From positions 9,525,001 through 9,589,000 of the forward strand of contig NC_058198.1 in the NCBI RefSeq assembly GCF_907165205.1: a DNA stretch of 64,000 bases, given 5' to 3'. The translations under genes and the position numbers were made by a program. The notes beneath the pieces are model-generated. The model did no database searches. It was not told where the DNA came from and was given only the letters and a program-made list of their open reading frames with translations. Source of the DNA: Coccinella septempunctata. Its lineage: Eukaryota > Arthropoda > Insecta > Coleoptera > Coccinellidae. This document shows, piece after piece, positions 47,759 to 60,112 of the stretch. Numbering within the stretch: position 1 is the stretch's first letter; every line of letters starts with the position of its first letter.

Positions 47759-49570
47759 TTACTCCAACATCAGAGCTGTTCTCACCACTGCGTCATCTAC
47801 AGCCGACCCTCCAGCTCTAGTTGGGGAGCTGACGATGCTGAATTGGGATTTACTCGAGCGTCGTGTAGACCTAGTGGATTTTGAAGATTAGATGGTAGAA
47901 AGAAAAAAAGGTTCTATGATGTATGCACTTTCAGCTGTGGGGAAAGCGTCTACAGGTTTTCAAAGATGTAAAAAAAATCGTCAGGTGTCAGATTAAAATA
48001 CTGTGTATGGCCTACGTGTCTCTGATAATAAATTCATGTTAATCTGACAGTTTGCGTGGTGGGGCTAGCCGTACGGAAAAATTGAAAATGGTGAAAATAT
48101 TTCGAGCGTGTCAGATTTTTAGAAGATATGTTGATTGGACCCAAAGGAAGCTACTTTTCAAGAGACTGACAATTCGTCACAGGGATCCTTTGAAAATGCA
48201 AGAAGAATCGTCACTTCTACTTTCTCGAGCGTGTCATATTTTCATACAGATGGTTAATGTCTGTGTTGCAGACGTGTTGACCTATTAATCTGACACTAAT
48301 CAGGGGGAGTTTTCTTAATCTGACAGTTTGAATATGATAACAAGGCATTTTTCAAAATATCTCCCTTCCTGTAACTCGTTTCTGTATTCATTATGAAAGT
48401 TGTAGGTTATAAAATTCTATACAATTTTTGGCTGAAGCCGTTTTCGAGTTAAAGGGCGAGGAGCTTAGCCACACAAGCGAAAGGCCACGGTCAATGTAGA
48501 AACCTATCCTAACGTACATTCATCGCCATATATCTCAAAAACGTTCTAACGTAGAAAAACTTGCTTCGAACAAAATTTGTAGAAAATGTTATGCTCTACA
48601 AATTTTACAATGAATGCGAAAACAATTTGAACCCCATGAGAGGAGATAATTCAATAAAACAGATTTTTGTGACCTTTATGACCAATTATTATTGATTCGG
48701 CTTGCTGAAACTGTCAGATTATATTTTTTCCCTTATTCTAGATACATAAGCTTCAAAATAAGAAAAAAGCCACAGCGCTCGAAAATGTACACGTGACTTT
48801 TTTTTTGCAAGTTTGGGGCCCTCCCACACATTTTCGTCCCGCTCAAATTGTCAGATTATGAGAATATATACTTTTCAATATGTAATTAACCAAATATATC
48901 TTAATCTGACACACTCGAGTATGTACAGTGATCGTTTTTTTTTCTACTATTCTGACAGGCTGTCCTACACAATTACCCCTATACCCAGGTCTAATTTTTG
49001 GTACAGTTGCTCGGGAGGATCTAGGGTATCTCCCCTTATATTAATCTGACAGGCTCGAGTAAATCCCGAATTTCCCTCTCATTCTTACTATAATTTCCTC
49101 GTCCTCCAGATGAAAAGGAGTTTCATCTTCTTCCCCACAGAATCTACACTCTACAGGTTCTGATAAACCCATTCTCATCATATGATTTCTGAGGCGACAA
49201 TGTCCTTTGAGGAAACCAGTAAGAAGGTCTAACTTATTCTCACTCAGATCCAAATACTTCTTGGATCTGGAACTTTTTGGAATGATCCATTTCTGGAAGA
49301 TTCCTCCAGAGTGCTTTTCTTTTGCTTCATTCCTTCTCCAGAACCTCCTTCTCATAGGTGCATTTTACTTTACCTCAGAAAGGCTCTGGACCAGTAATAA
49401 GTGGCGTTTATGGTCTCTCTTACGAGTGTTTTGGCCTTCTCGTTTCCTTGGAAACCAAATTGACCTGGAACCCAGACTAAAGAGACCTTGTTGTTGTTGC
49501 CTGTAGGTATATCAGTTAACCTACTTTGAATTCTGTTGAGAATCGTTTCGGAAGTTATTATCATTATTTT
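47759..49570 (-). pseudogene. LINE ORF2 C-terminus split by a DNA transposon
   Basis: Minus-strand frames: VSLVWVPGQFGFQGNEKA (RNase H, 49370-49564), then FLKGHCRLRNHMMRMGL, VECRFCGEEDETPFHLEDEE and IIVRMRGKF ending at 49068. The same frame resumes on the far side of the inserted element as SIVSSPTRAGGSAVDDAVV and stops at 47759-47761. The CxxC...H knuckle is typical of R1/LOA/Jockey-type elements. The upstream parts are missing and the RNase H is out of frame with the rest. Confidence 0.85.
47845..49067. mobile_element. DNA transposon with TGTCAGATTA subterminal cluster
   Basis: Terminal inverted repeats GGGATTTACTCGAGC lie at both ends (47845-47859 and the complement at 49053-49067). Direct GAATT duplications flank them (47840-47844 and 49068-49072), and the interrupted LINE frame continues across. 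Inside, TGTCAGATTA occurs exactly eight times: plus strand at 47986, 48712 and 48849; minus strand at 48040, 48286, 48316, 48902 and 49042. Three near copies are at 48109, 48232 and 48948. CTCGAG accompanies several of them. No transposase is seen. I could not assign it to a superfamily. Confidence 0.85.
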
Positions 49571-49580
49571 TCCGAATAAA

Positions 49581-51267
49581 TATACAGGGTGTGGCGTAAT
49601 GAATGGATAATATTGAGCCTGGGGGTAGAAGACTCTATGGCGGTTCAGAAAAATATATTTTACGTTCAGTAAAAGTGCCTTGGTTTTCGAGATATTGGAG
49701 ATTTTCGAAAATTCAAGAGAATTACACCCTACGCCACTCGTTTTGCAGGCAAGACTCCAAATGAAGGAATTTTTTCAAACTGTTTTTTGGATAGTATTCC
49801 TGGATAGATGATCTATCGAATGTAATTCATTATTTTTGAGGGGCATGAATAGTTCTTTATGAAAAAAAGAATTAACTCAAATTTTCCGTTTTGCTAATTT
49901 TTTTTCATAAGTTAAACCTTGCGCGGTGTAAAAAATAATATGGTTACCTGAGAGCCAATGCAAGAAAAAACATGCCAGTTTCATTGAGATTCCGAAATAC
50001 ATAGTATAACTCTCTGTATTCTCAGCATTTAATACAAAATAAATTCCTATTGCAATCAGTTGAGGCCTTGTTTAATGTAAACAGTGTTTCTAAAATTTTT
50101 ATTAGCTAAAATGAGAAATGCAAGCAGAATGAAGCAATCGTCTACTGAAGCTCATGGTGGCCTCTTAGAGAATCTTTTGTGATATTTAATTCAATGAAAC
50201 GACACTCATTTTAAAATTGTTGATATCTATGCAATAAAGCTATGATTCATTAGAAAGTGTAGACTATAGAGAATGTATCAGAACTCATGGTGGCCAATTT
50301 AAGCATCATTTGTGATTTGTGAAACTTTATTCAATGAAACGATATTTTACAATTGTTATTTTTTCTCGATTTCTTTTATTATTGAACCCCAACGTTGTGA
50401 AATCAATATTATCAAATTAATTTCAAGTTATGCATTAAATTTCAGCATTTTTGTAACAAGGGTCTTGACTCAATGTAATAAAAATTACCTAATTTTCAGC
50501 TTTTTTTCTTAATTACAAAAGTGCTAAAATTCACTTCGTTACTCGAAATTCGCTTAACAACTATTAACTCTATAACTATAGGGCTTAATAATGAAAGGAT
50601 ACGAGGGAAAAAACCCAATTTTAAAATATTGTTTAGTTGAATCGAGTTTCACAAAATGTGTTCAAATTGTGCATCAGGAGCTGTACTAGATCCTCTACAA
50701 CTTCTTATGAATAATTGCTTTATTCTGCTTGCAAGTCTCATTCCAGTTGCTAAAAATTAAAGAAAAAGGCTAACGTCAAACTCTGCCTTGACTCATTGTC
50801 ATAGAAATTTATTTTGTATTTAATGCTGAAAATAGAGTGAGTTATACCATTTCAGAATCTCAGTGAAACAGGCATGTTTTCTCTTGCTTTGGCACTCAGG
50901 TAACCATATTATTTTTCACACCACGCTGGGTTGAACTTAGGAAAAAAAAATAAGCAAAACGGACAATTTGAGTTAATTCTTTTATTTATGAAAAACTATT
51001 CATGCGCCTCAAAAATAATAATTTACATTCGATAGCGCATCTATCCAGGAATACTATCGAAAAAACAGTTTGAAAAAATTCCTTCATTTGGAGTCTTGCC
51101 TGCAAGAAGAGGGGCGAAGGGTGTGATTTTCTTGAATTTTCGAAAATCTCGAATATCTCGAAAACCAAGGCACTTTTACTAAACGTAAAAAATATTTTTC
51201 TGAACCGCCATAGAGTCCTCTACCTGCAGGCTCCATATTATCCATTCATTAAGCCACACCCTGTATA
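49581..51267. mobile_element. 1.69-kb foldback element
   Basis: The ends TATACAGGGTGTGGC and the complement are inverted. The arms extend to about 50150 on the left and from about 50695 on the right (roughly 570 bp each, moderately diverged). The central part has a direct duplication about 135 bp apart (CTCATGGTGGCC at 50152 and 50286, then TTCAATGAAACGA). There is no coding sequence. Confidence 0.88.
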
Positions 51268-52594
51268 CCCTACTTGATGTTAATTCATCATAACTCTCAT
51301 GTAAAATTGAATGATTGAGATTAAATAAAACATTCGAAGGAAAAATCATGTAATGCAGTTTGATTTTCACCAGACTCTTCGTCTGGGTTTCTACCTGGAG
51401 GGGATTGAATCGGATATCGTTTCGTACTGAGTGGCGCTCTGTGTTACTAGACAGTACTCAGTAGCGCTTGCCAGTATTGAATAAGAGTCCATCCATTCCA
51501 AACGTTCTCCATCGGAGAAAAAGCTATGATGCTCTGACGAGGTCAAATGATACCGAAACCATGGTCAGCATCTGCTTTTCTTCGATGGAGCGTACTCCAT
51601 TTAGGGCTCTGGTGATGGAAAATTGGCTAGTTCAATTCAGATCGTAACAGTTGGTGGTATGCATCTGAATTAATCCTTGTAATTGTATTAATTGCCTCGC
51701 TGTTTAGGCGTGATCGTTCTTGATTAATATATATTATATTTTCCGAGATCAGTTAGAAAATCACAGGGAGTAATCCATCTGAGGGGACACTTTGTACATC
51801 CCTCATTACACCAGATTGAATGAGGAGGAAAGTTTCATGGCCGGCAGAAAAAGAAGTTCCCCGAACAGCTATCCCAAACTTTATTTATATGATTCACTTG
51901 AAGTTTTACTTTCCGAAAAGTTATTCTCGTTTGCCTGTAACAATTCCGAATGGAATCCCATGTGATTTACTTCCGTTTACAGGCTGGTTCCAGGAATGAA
52001 AAGTTCCGAAATTACCTGGTTTTTCATTAATTCAATGTATTGTTCGCTTTGAATGCGCCTCGAAATTTTCACGTTCCTTTGAGTCACAATTCCGTTTTAT
52101 TCGGCCTTTTGCTCGTGCGTGAATTACATTGCGGAATTGCGTGGATGTCATGGAAAATACCGAGTCACAAGTCAAATTTCATTATTCGAAACAAGCAATT
52201 AATTTCGTACGCAGCACTTCAGCCCGCAACATGGAAAACAAATTTTCAGGTTATATGGGAATCAACTGTTGTCTCTCCATTAATGTTTTTGCTTTGATGA
52301 GTGCCAATGGAACAAGCTTTTAAGCATTAGTGGTTATTGATGCCGAGTTACCGAAGATACACTCAGTGGCATCGAAAGTGTTCTTCAGTTTTCTCATATT
52401 TTTTTCCAGTTTTCTTACACATAGCAACTTCTTTCCTATCAGAAATTCTACGGAGATCAGGAAATATAACGTTGCAATTTGATTTCAGAATAACGTTGTT
52501 CAGATACGCTTAAAGTTTGAATTGATTTTGAAATTTCACGAGAATTATATGTTGATTTACATGAATAAGCTAACTTTGGCATTGAATAAATAAA
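51268..52594. other. no gene recognised
   Basis: It holds a partial copy of the TCATGTAAT dispersed repeat near 51345 and a short duplication around GTACTGAGTGGCGCT and GTACTCAGTAGCGCT (51425-51470). Otherwise it is AT-rich with no supported feature. Confidence 0.35.
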
Positions 52595-53502
52595 ACAGGA
52601 GTATCGAAATCCATTTTCGAAGCTGAGGCTTTTTTTTGACAGAAGGTAGAACTCATCAAAATAAGTCGTTTCACCAAAAATTTTCTAAAAAATATCCAAG
52701 ATGGCTGAGATACAATCCCTAGACGTTCCAAAAAATTTCATTGAATTTCAAGTACGGGACTGTGGAAGGTGACTCCGGCATTGCAAAAATGAAACAAAAC
52801 GTAAACATACGGCTGGATGATGAATGGTTCAGTACCAAGTTCATCGGATTAGATGCATCAGGTCCCTTATGAGAGAATCATAATTGTTGTATCGTGCAAT
52901 TTAAGTTGAAAAAATGTAGAAAATCGAGGCAGTTTCTTGGAAGTGTTTATGTTAGTTATGTTGAAAAAGTGCTATGATGTTTCCCCATTTCATCCCATTT
53001 TTACGACGATTGTTGAAATGTTCGAACAAGAAGATTGTGATGCCCATTGTGAAAAAATTCGTGAATAATTTAGACGAATTTGATTGCTGAGATTTTGAAG
53101 TATTATTCTATTTTTTACACTTGTGTCCTAAGTCTCTTCTGTCAGTTGGTATCGAAGTGAGCCATTTAATAAAATCGTGTTAATTACTAAAAAATAATGA
53201 AAATAATTCGGCAATCTTAAGTTCCCATTTTCATTACCACGTAAATATCGAACGAACTAATATCATAAACGAAACCACATGGTCGAATCAGGAGATAAGT
53301 CCTTTCCCACTGCTTTACAAAAATTCAGCTAACAAACGGACTACAGGGTCGTATTAGGATCTATTTCAGTAATCGTTTTAAATTCTTTTTTCACCTTTGT
53401 CATTTTGAAAGTTTTGTATAGGTGATTTTTGGTGAAACGCTTCAATTTGACCAGTTCTACCTTCTGTTGAAAAAAAAAGCCTCACCTTCAAATACACCCT
53501 GT
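52595..53502. mobile_element. inverted-terminal-repeat element, ~100-bp arms
   Basis: The left end (52595 to ~52690) and right end (~53405-53502, complement) share GGTGAGGCTTT or GCTGAGGCTTT, CAGAAGGTAGAAC and GTTTCACCAAAAAT in the same order. The right end finishes ACACCCTGT. A solo copy of the arm is at 28429-28528. The interior is AT-rich and non-coding. Confidence 0.6.
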
Positions 53503-53844
53503 ATATATTTCATCAGAAATTGGGCTTGGCACAGCAACAACTTGATCTTGATCATGCGCACACTCGCCACGATAAACCACGCAATCTTATACAATACGAA
53601 ATGTAACACACACCGCATGCGACAAAATGCGAACTGAATTCATGTTCAAGTCGAGTCGAGCACCAGCATCTCTCGTTCAGCCCAATATAATATTCATGAA
53701 GCGGGTGGCGTGGCCTAGAATTTATCAATAAGTGTTGTGCAAACACGTAATTTAACCTTAATCTTATCGAAGAAACTTTGAGGAGACATGACACCAACAC
53801 GTTTCATAATGGTTGCTAAAATAACAGGTTGTTGAAAAGTATCG

Positions 53845-55690
53845 AATTCAACGTTGATGTAACGTTTCTTACTTTTAATTGACTATACATTGGGCAAGCT
53901 CGATAAGGAAACGTTTTTTTTTGGAGATCACAGAAACACAGTTTATTGAATGGTTTCTTATTCAACGTTGATGTAACGTTTCTAACCTCTTATTGAATAT
54001 ACATTGGGAAAGCTCGATAAGGAGACGTTTCTTTTTGGAGAGTACAGTTAAACAATTAATGGTTTCTTATTCAACGATAATGTAACGTTTCTAACCTCTG
54101 ATTGAATATACATTGGGAAAGCATGATAAGGAAACGTTTAGTTTTGGAGATTACAGAAACACGGTGTATTGAATGGTTTCTTTTTCAACGTTGATATAAC
54201 GTTTCTTACTTTTAATTGACTATACATTAGGCAAGCTCGATAAGGAAACGTTTCTTTTTGTAGATTACAGTAACACAGTTTATTGAATGCTTTCTTATTC
54301 AACGTTGATGTAACGTTTTTAAACTCTTATTGAATATACAGTGGGAAAGCTCGATAACGAGACGTTTCTTTTTGGAGATCACAGTTACACAGTTTATGGT
54401 TTCTTATTCAACGTTAATGTAACGTTTCTAACCTCTTATTGAATATACATTGGGAAAGCATGATAAGGAAACGTTTATTTTTGGAGATTACAGTAACACA
54501 GTTTATTGAATGGTTCCTTATTCAACGTTGATGTAACGTTTCTAACCTCTTATTGAATATACATTGGGAAAGCTTGATAAGGAAACGTTTAGTTTTGGAT
54601 ATTACTGAAACACGGTGTATTGAATGGTTTCTTTTTCAACGTTGATATAACGTTTCTTACTTTTAATTGACTATACATTAGGCAAGCTCGATAAGGAAAC
54701 GTTATTTTTTGTAGATTACAGTAACACAGTTTATTGAATGGTTTCTTATTCAACGTTGATGTAACGTTTCTAACCTCTTATTGAATATACATTGGGAAAG
54801 CTTGATAAGGAAACGTTTAGTTTTGGAGATTACAGAAACACGGTGTATTGAATGGTTTCTTTTTCAACGTTGATATAACGTTTCTTACTTTTAATTGACT
54901 ATACATTAGGCAAGCTCGATAAGGAAACGTTTCTTTTTGTAGATTACAGTAACACAGTTTATTGAATGGTTTCTTATTCAACGTTGATGTAACGTTTTTA
55001 AACTCTTATTGAATATACAGTGGGAAAGCTCGATAACGAGACGTTTCTTTTTGGAGATCACAGTTAGACAGTTTATGGTTTCTTATTCAACGTTAATGTA
55101 ACGTTTCTAACCTCTTATTGAATATACATTGGGAAAGCATGATAAGGAAACGTTTAGTTTTGGAGATTACAGAAACACGGTGTATTGAATGGTTTCTTTT
55201 TCAACGTTGATATAACGTTTCTTACTTTTAATTGACTATACATTAGGCAAGCTCGATAAGGAAACGTTTCTTTTTGGAGATTACAGTTACACAGTTTATG
55301 GTTTCTTATTCAACGTTAATGTACCGTTTCTAACCTCTTATTGAATATACATTGGGAAAGCATGATAAGGAAACGTTTATTTTTGGAGATCACAGTAACA
55401 CAGTTTATTGAATGGTTTCTTATTCAACGTTGATGTAACGTTTCTAACCTCTTATTGAATATACATTGGGAAAGCTCGATAAGGAGACGTTTCTTTTTGG
55501 AGAGTACAGTTACACAGTTTATGGTTTCTTATTCAACGTTGATGTAACGTTTCTAACCTCTTATTGAATATACAATATGGGAAAGCATGATAAGGAAACG
55601 TTTATTTTTGGAGATTACAGTAACACAGTTTGTTGAATGGTTTCTTATTAAACGTTGATGTAACGTTTCTAACCCCTTATTGAATATAAA
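53845..55690. repeat. satellite of ~113-bp units, 17 copies
   Basis: CAACGTT(G/A)AT(G/A)TAACGTTT recurs 17 times from 53849 to 55650, averaging about 113 bp apart. Each unit has up to three AACGTT palindromes and CGATAAGGAAACG or similar. Two main types alternate irregularly: one with TTAATTGACTATACATTAGG, one with TTATTGAATATACATTGGG. Unit lengths vary because some lack TTGAATGG. It has no sequence in common with the 175-bp satellite. Confidence 0.93.
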
Positions 55691-55695
55691 TTCCC

Positions 55696-57345
55696 TAAGA
55701 CATATAAACGTATAATACACGTGTGTGTCTGTTTATTGGGTCCTGGTGATTCCTTGGCCACACAGCGGATTATTTTGATTCGTTTTCGCAATTAATACAA
55801 TTTTTTGTGCCAATGGGTGTCATTCCGGTGTGACAAATTGATTCCTGATCTTCAGATCTCCCATTGCCACATCTTCCAACGCGCAGAAAGAAGGAATGGC
55901 GCGAGAATTATTTTTATAATATATCATGTTGACCGAGGGTGTTCGGGAACTGAAATCTATCATCGGGGTTTTCTGTTCTGAAGATTTATTTAGTGGCAAC
56001 TGCGAACCAATTGGAATGAGAAATGCCGGGAGATTTCCGTTTAATGTATCGCAATAAAAGGCAGAAAGACGCATTTAAGGGTTTCTCACGAGCGCAATTT
56101 GCATATACGAGATAGCACCAAGAACGAATTACGAACTGAATGAGAGTAATGAGACTTACTTAGATGGAAAAATATAGTGAGTGACATTGAGTCATACAGT
56201 AATAGCAGGAACATTTCGACAATTCTTGGTTTACATGTTTTATATGTTGAGATGAGTGCGTTCATTTTTCTCCTTCATTTTATAACCAAGAAATTATACA
56301 GAGTAAGTGAAAAGTAACGCGCAAAATCGGTTCTTTGGTGTATATTAATTTGTAGAAAAATGCTCGAAAAGATTAATTTTTATTTTCAACTGAGCCACTT
56401 TAATCCTCAGCTTTAGGAACTCTTTCTTGCAAGGAAGTGACATATATAGAGATTGAGGTTTCACTCAATTTTTATTGTGTTTTTTTTTTCATTTTCAACA
56501 CCCAAAATAAATAAACTTTCACTTGCTGTTCTGCAGAAGAATTAAAAAAAAAATCATTATCAGCAACAAAAGGTCCATCCATTTTTGGCACAAAGAGTTA
56601 GGGTTGTCATAAAAAAAACTGAACCACCCTCCAACCCTCGTAGAGGCTACATGATGAACTCCTCAAGTACACTTGAAAAGATAGAAAATTTAGAATAAAA
56701 ACCTTTTGGAGTATTCATGAGATAATATGAATTTTGTTCGTTTCTACTCATTCTGTATACTCACAGAATATCTCAAAAACTCTACACATTTTGAATGGGA
56801 AATTCTTGATAATGGAGGTTGAGTGCTTGCTGGATAATTATTTCGCCGTTTCCATCATCTTCTCGGTTTGTGTTTCCCAAATTGATGATGGAACCGGCCC
56901 AAATAATTATCCAGCAAGAACTCTACACATATATCTCGTTTTTGGTTTATTGCGACAGTCTGTTGTAATAACTTGGAAGTATAAGTTATGTACAACAAAA
57001 TTAATAATTTCTCCTCTACTTGAAGTTTTGATTTCAAAATTCGAGGGTTCACAGAGTATATTGAAAATACTGAATTATGGTTGCCGATTCTTGTGAAAAT
57101 CCATACTGAAACTGTTGAAGGAGGCTCACTGCTAGGATCTTCCTTGGCTTTCACCCTACTCTCAAGTATCCAATGTTCCATGTGCATCACAAAAGGATGA
57201 ACAGTAAAATTATTTTGAAAATCACTTTTTTTCCCAAGGTGTTTCAGTGGGGAATATATGCCTCCCCCTATTTGATAGAAATATTTTCTCGAATATCGAA
57301 TAATTATTTTATTTTCCTCTTCAAATATGAATAAGTTTCAAAGTA
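55696..57345. other. no gene recognised; one strong hairpin
   Basis: AT-rich sequence. A fragment at 56300-56480 starting ACAGAGTAAGTGAAAAGT looks like an old repeat end. A strong short hairpin is listed separately. No protein was recognised. Confidence 0.4.
56826..56918. repeat. 93-bp hairpin
   Basis: The arms 56826-56859 and 56883-56918 begin CTTGCTGGATAATTATTT on opposite strands and end in TTCCATCATC, with a loop of about 23 bases. The match is nearly complete apart from a small length difference in the middle. It could be a tiny MITE or a transcribed hairpin. Confidence 0.75.
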
Positions 57346-57348
57346 GTA

Positions 57349-57450
57349 GTTTCACCAAGATCGATGAAATTTCGAGATTAATTACTAGAAAAGCTGCTCT
57401 TTCAGAATATGTATCAAATTGAGATATACGATGATATTTTTGGTATATAC
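57349..57450. repeat. isolated diverged unit of the 175-bp satellite
   Basis: GATTAATTACTAGAAAAGCT followed by GCTCTTTCAGAATATGTATC corresponds to the middle of the satellite unit at 28.8-32.5 kb (ATTTATTACTAGAAGAGTTG then CTCTTTCAGAATATG). No hAT ends were found around it. Confidence 0.65.
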
Positions 57451-59289
57451 GAGTGTCGAAACTTGCATACCCAGAATTATCAAAATATTTCAATCTTCAA
57501 CTAGTCACAACACTCATCAGCTGATTGTATTCAATCAGCACGAAAACCGATCCATGGGAGAGCGAGAGTGGTCGAGTTGATATTTGATTGAAGGCAAAAA
57601 AAAAGAAACTAAACTCTATCAATTATTTCCTTGTGCTAACAGAGATGTAGCATTGTCAGGCGATTCAGCAATTCTTCTGCGATTCTGGCAGTTGTTTCTC
57701 CATTGTTTCATCCAATTCCATTAGATGTTGATAGTTAACATCTGAATTGATGGTTTTGTCTGCTTTCCCGAAACTACAAACACACACATACCCAAGACTT
57801 TTCTGTTGAACGTTAAACGACCCACGAGAGCAACGAACTTGAATGAATAAGTGAGGGTCCTTCACAAGCTGAGTTGATAAATTCTTGGGAAATTGCTGGG
57901 GGAGAATGGAAAAATATCGTTTTTCTTTATTTCCACCGAAATAATTCATATTTGATGAAGGGTGTTTGTGTTTTTCTACTTTCTGGTCTAGCTTCCACTA
58001 GTTTGGGTGATTTTCGATATGAAAACTCTTTAGTTATAAATTTCTAGCTGATCCTCACTGACTTGTTTTCATTCAAAATTTTTGTTTGGCCGAAATGATA
58101 AACAAATACCTCTTGACATTCCATTCTTAACTTGAAACGAAATTATCTAATTGAGTTGAATCATATTCCTTTATTCTTTATTCTTTATTTATGTAAAAAG
58201 TGGCACATTTATAAAATCGCCAATCTCACATATAGGACTTCTTTTGGAAGGTAGGCCATGAAATCCATATGTATATGCATGAATAAATCGTTTCGATGTA
58301 TTCTTTTTTCAGATACCGTCTCGGATCTAGGGGAACTCTTTTAATGCACGAAAATTCCTTCACCCCCCAATTGGATTCGACAAATAAATCGGAAAAATTC
58401 TGGGAAGCATCAGTACTGAATGGGAATATTTTATGGAAGTCTACAGCCTGACCTGGCACGAGTGGGTTTTTCATTTCATGCAGTGAAGTTGTTGGAAATC
58501 CTATATTGGGCTATGCGAGCTAGGTACCGTGACATTCAAATGAATTTCTGTGGAGTTCCACCAACACTATTTTACCAATTGGTTTTTTTTCGAATAGTGA
58601 ACCACTGCAGTCGAGTACGGACAAAATTATTGAGTTCTGAGGCATGTGGATTGAAAGCAATTCAGCTCAATTCATACAGTAAAAAAGTTTCATATCGAAT
58701 ATCGTTCGAGAATAGCATACCTCGTGTTTAATGTGTCAGATCAGATTAAATTCTGATTTCAGACATTCAGCTTAGTTGTTCTCCTTCTGAATAGTGTGAA
58801 TTCCATTAGTCTGCATTTGTAGAAATTAGACTTTTTTTGACGTCATTTCATTTCTTATATTTTAACACCTTTGTAAGATTTAGGCCAGGTACTTTCACTT
58901 TCGAATAAATTTCATTCAATGTGAATAAGTATCTGTCAAATAATTTCCTATCTGAAGGATACCTTATTTCGGTGCTTTCAGATGAAATTATTTGACGAAT
59001 AACAATTCTATGAAAGCACGGTATACAACTTTTCACTGATTAATGTAAAATCAGACACCGTATTGTAGAAATTGTCATAATTCCAACTAGAAAGCAAATA
59101 TTTCTTGAAAATCACACAAAGAATAACCATACATCAAGAATCTAAAAAATTCAACCTATAATGACGTACCGACATTCGATCTATGTCAAAAAAATCTTAT
59201 TATTAAGTTTAAATGACAGATTTATTCGATGAATAACACTATCTGAAAGTGAAAAGACTGCATTTTGACTTATCCCAAGAATATATATA
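57451..59289. other. no gene recognised
   Basis: AT-rich sequence without a convincing gene. The complement of 58880-58900 (AGTGAAAGTACCTGGCCTAA) resembles 60000-60020 (AGTGAAAGTACCGGGCCTTA), so both may be ends of the same retroelement family. It ends with a short (TA)n run. Confidence 0.35.
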
Positions 59290-59963
59290 TATATTCTTTT
59301 GAATGTCAGCAATACATTTTTAGGTATCAAACAATAAAGCATATGTATGAGTTTTAGCAAAGGTTAGTGTAACGGGGTACCATACAATTTGGAGTATGAT
59401 ACAAGAGCTTAGGGAAAAACCTCAGTAAAAAAACCCTGTCTCCCCGTGAGAAGTCTAGTGATGAGAAATTTGTTCACAGAATAAGCTTTTAATACTGAAG
59501 GGCTTCCTTTCCATTGAAATAAAAATTTCTTTATCCTCTTTCCATTTCGAAATATCTGAAACAAAGAAACAGAGCAGAAAACGAGAAAAAAAGTGAATAA
59601 TAAAACCTTCATCTAAACTTATTCCAAGACTTGATGATGACTGAAGAAAAAAAAATAATCATAGGTACATAACTTGTCCTTCAATTGCACTGGGAGGAAT
59701 ATCATCTCTACGTGAAAAATCTTCTGCTGATCTTGGTGGAGGATCACCCTCGTCGTTAGAAATGCCTTCAGTACTCAAATTATTAATAGCCAAATCTTGC
59801 TTTTGACTGGGAGGGTCTTTCGACCAGGTCCAGTCTTCCAAGTGATGATTCTTCTGTTCTTCAGTTGTTCGAGGAACGCTACAGGACCCTTATATTGGGG
59901 AATCATCTCCCATAGATATACCAGTGGTTATTCAGTAGAAAATTGAAAAAACAGGGAAGAAAT
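59290..59963. repeat. unclassified ~680-bp repeat, copy 3
   Basis: Same order and ends as copies 1 and 2, in the same orientation, and uninterrupted. It starts at the edge of a (TA)n run, as copy 2 does, suggesting insertion into TA-rich sites. The minus-strand frame 59659-59841 (EDWTWSKDPPSQKQ, NDEGDPPPRSAE) is open here. Similar frames in copy 2 hint that it descends from a coding element. Confidence 0.85.
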
Positions 59964-60030
59964 AAGACTTATCTATCGAATAAATTTAGTTATTCGCAAG
60001 TGAAAGTACCGGGCCTTAAAATAAAGATTT

Positions 60031-60112
60031 ATCTATCTATCTATCACTTTATTCGACTTCAATTCACTCCACTCCACTCTACTCTACTCCATTCTATTCT
60101 AGTCCACTCGAA
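60031..60112. repeat. microsatellites (ATCT)n and CACTC/TACTC-type
   Basis: A short (ATCT)n run at about 60031-60048 follows AAATAAAGATTT and may be the 3' tail of a plus-strand LINE. At 60063-60112 an imperfect pentamer run (CACTC, TACTC, TATTC) follows. Confidence 0.7.

Noticed and set aside
56734..57190. 120- and 111-codon frames on opposite strands
   Set aside because: They overlap each other and the hairpin at 56826-56918; no family resemblance.
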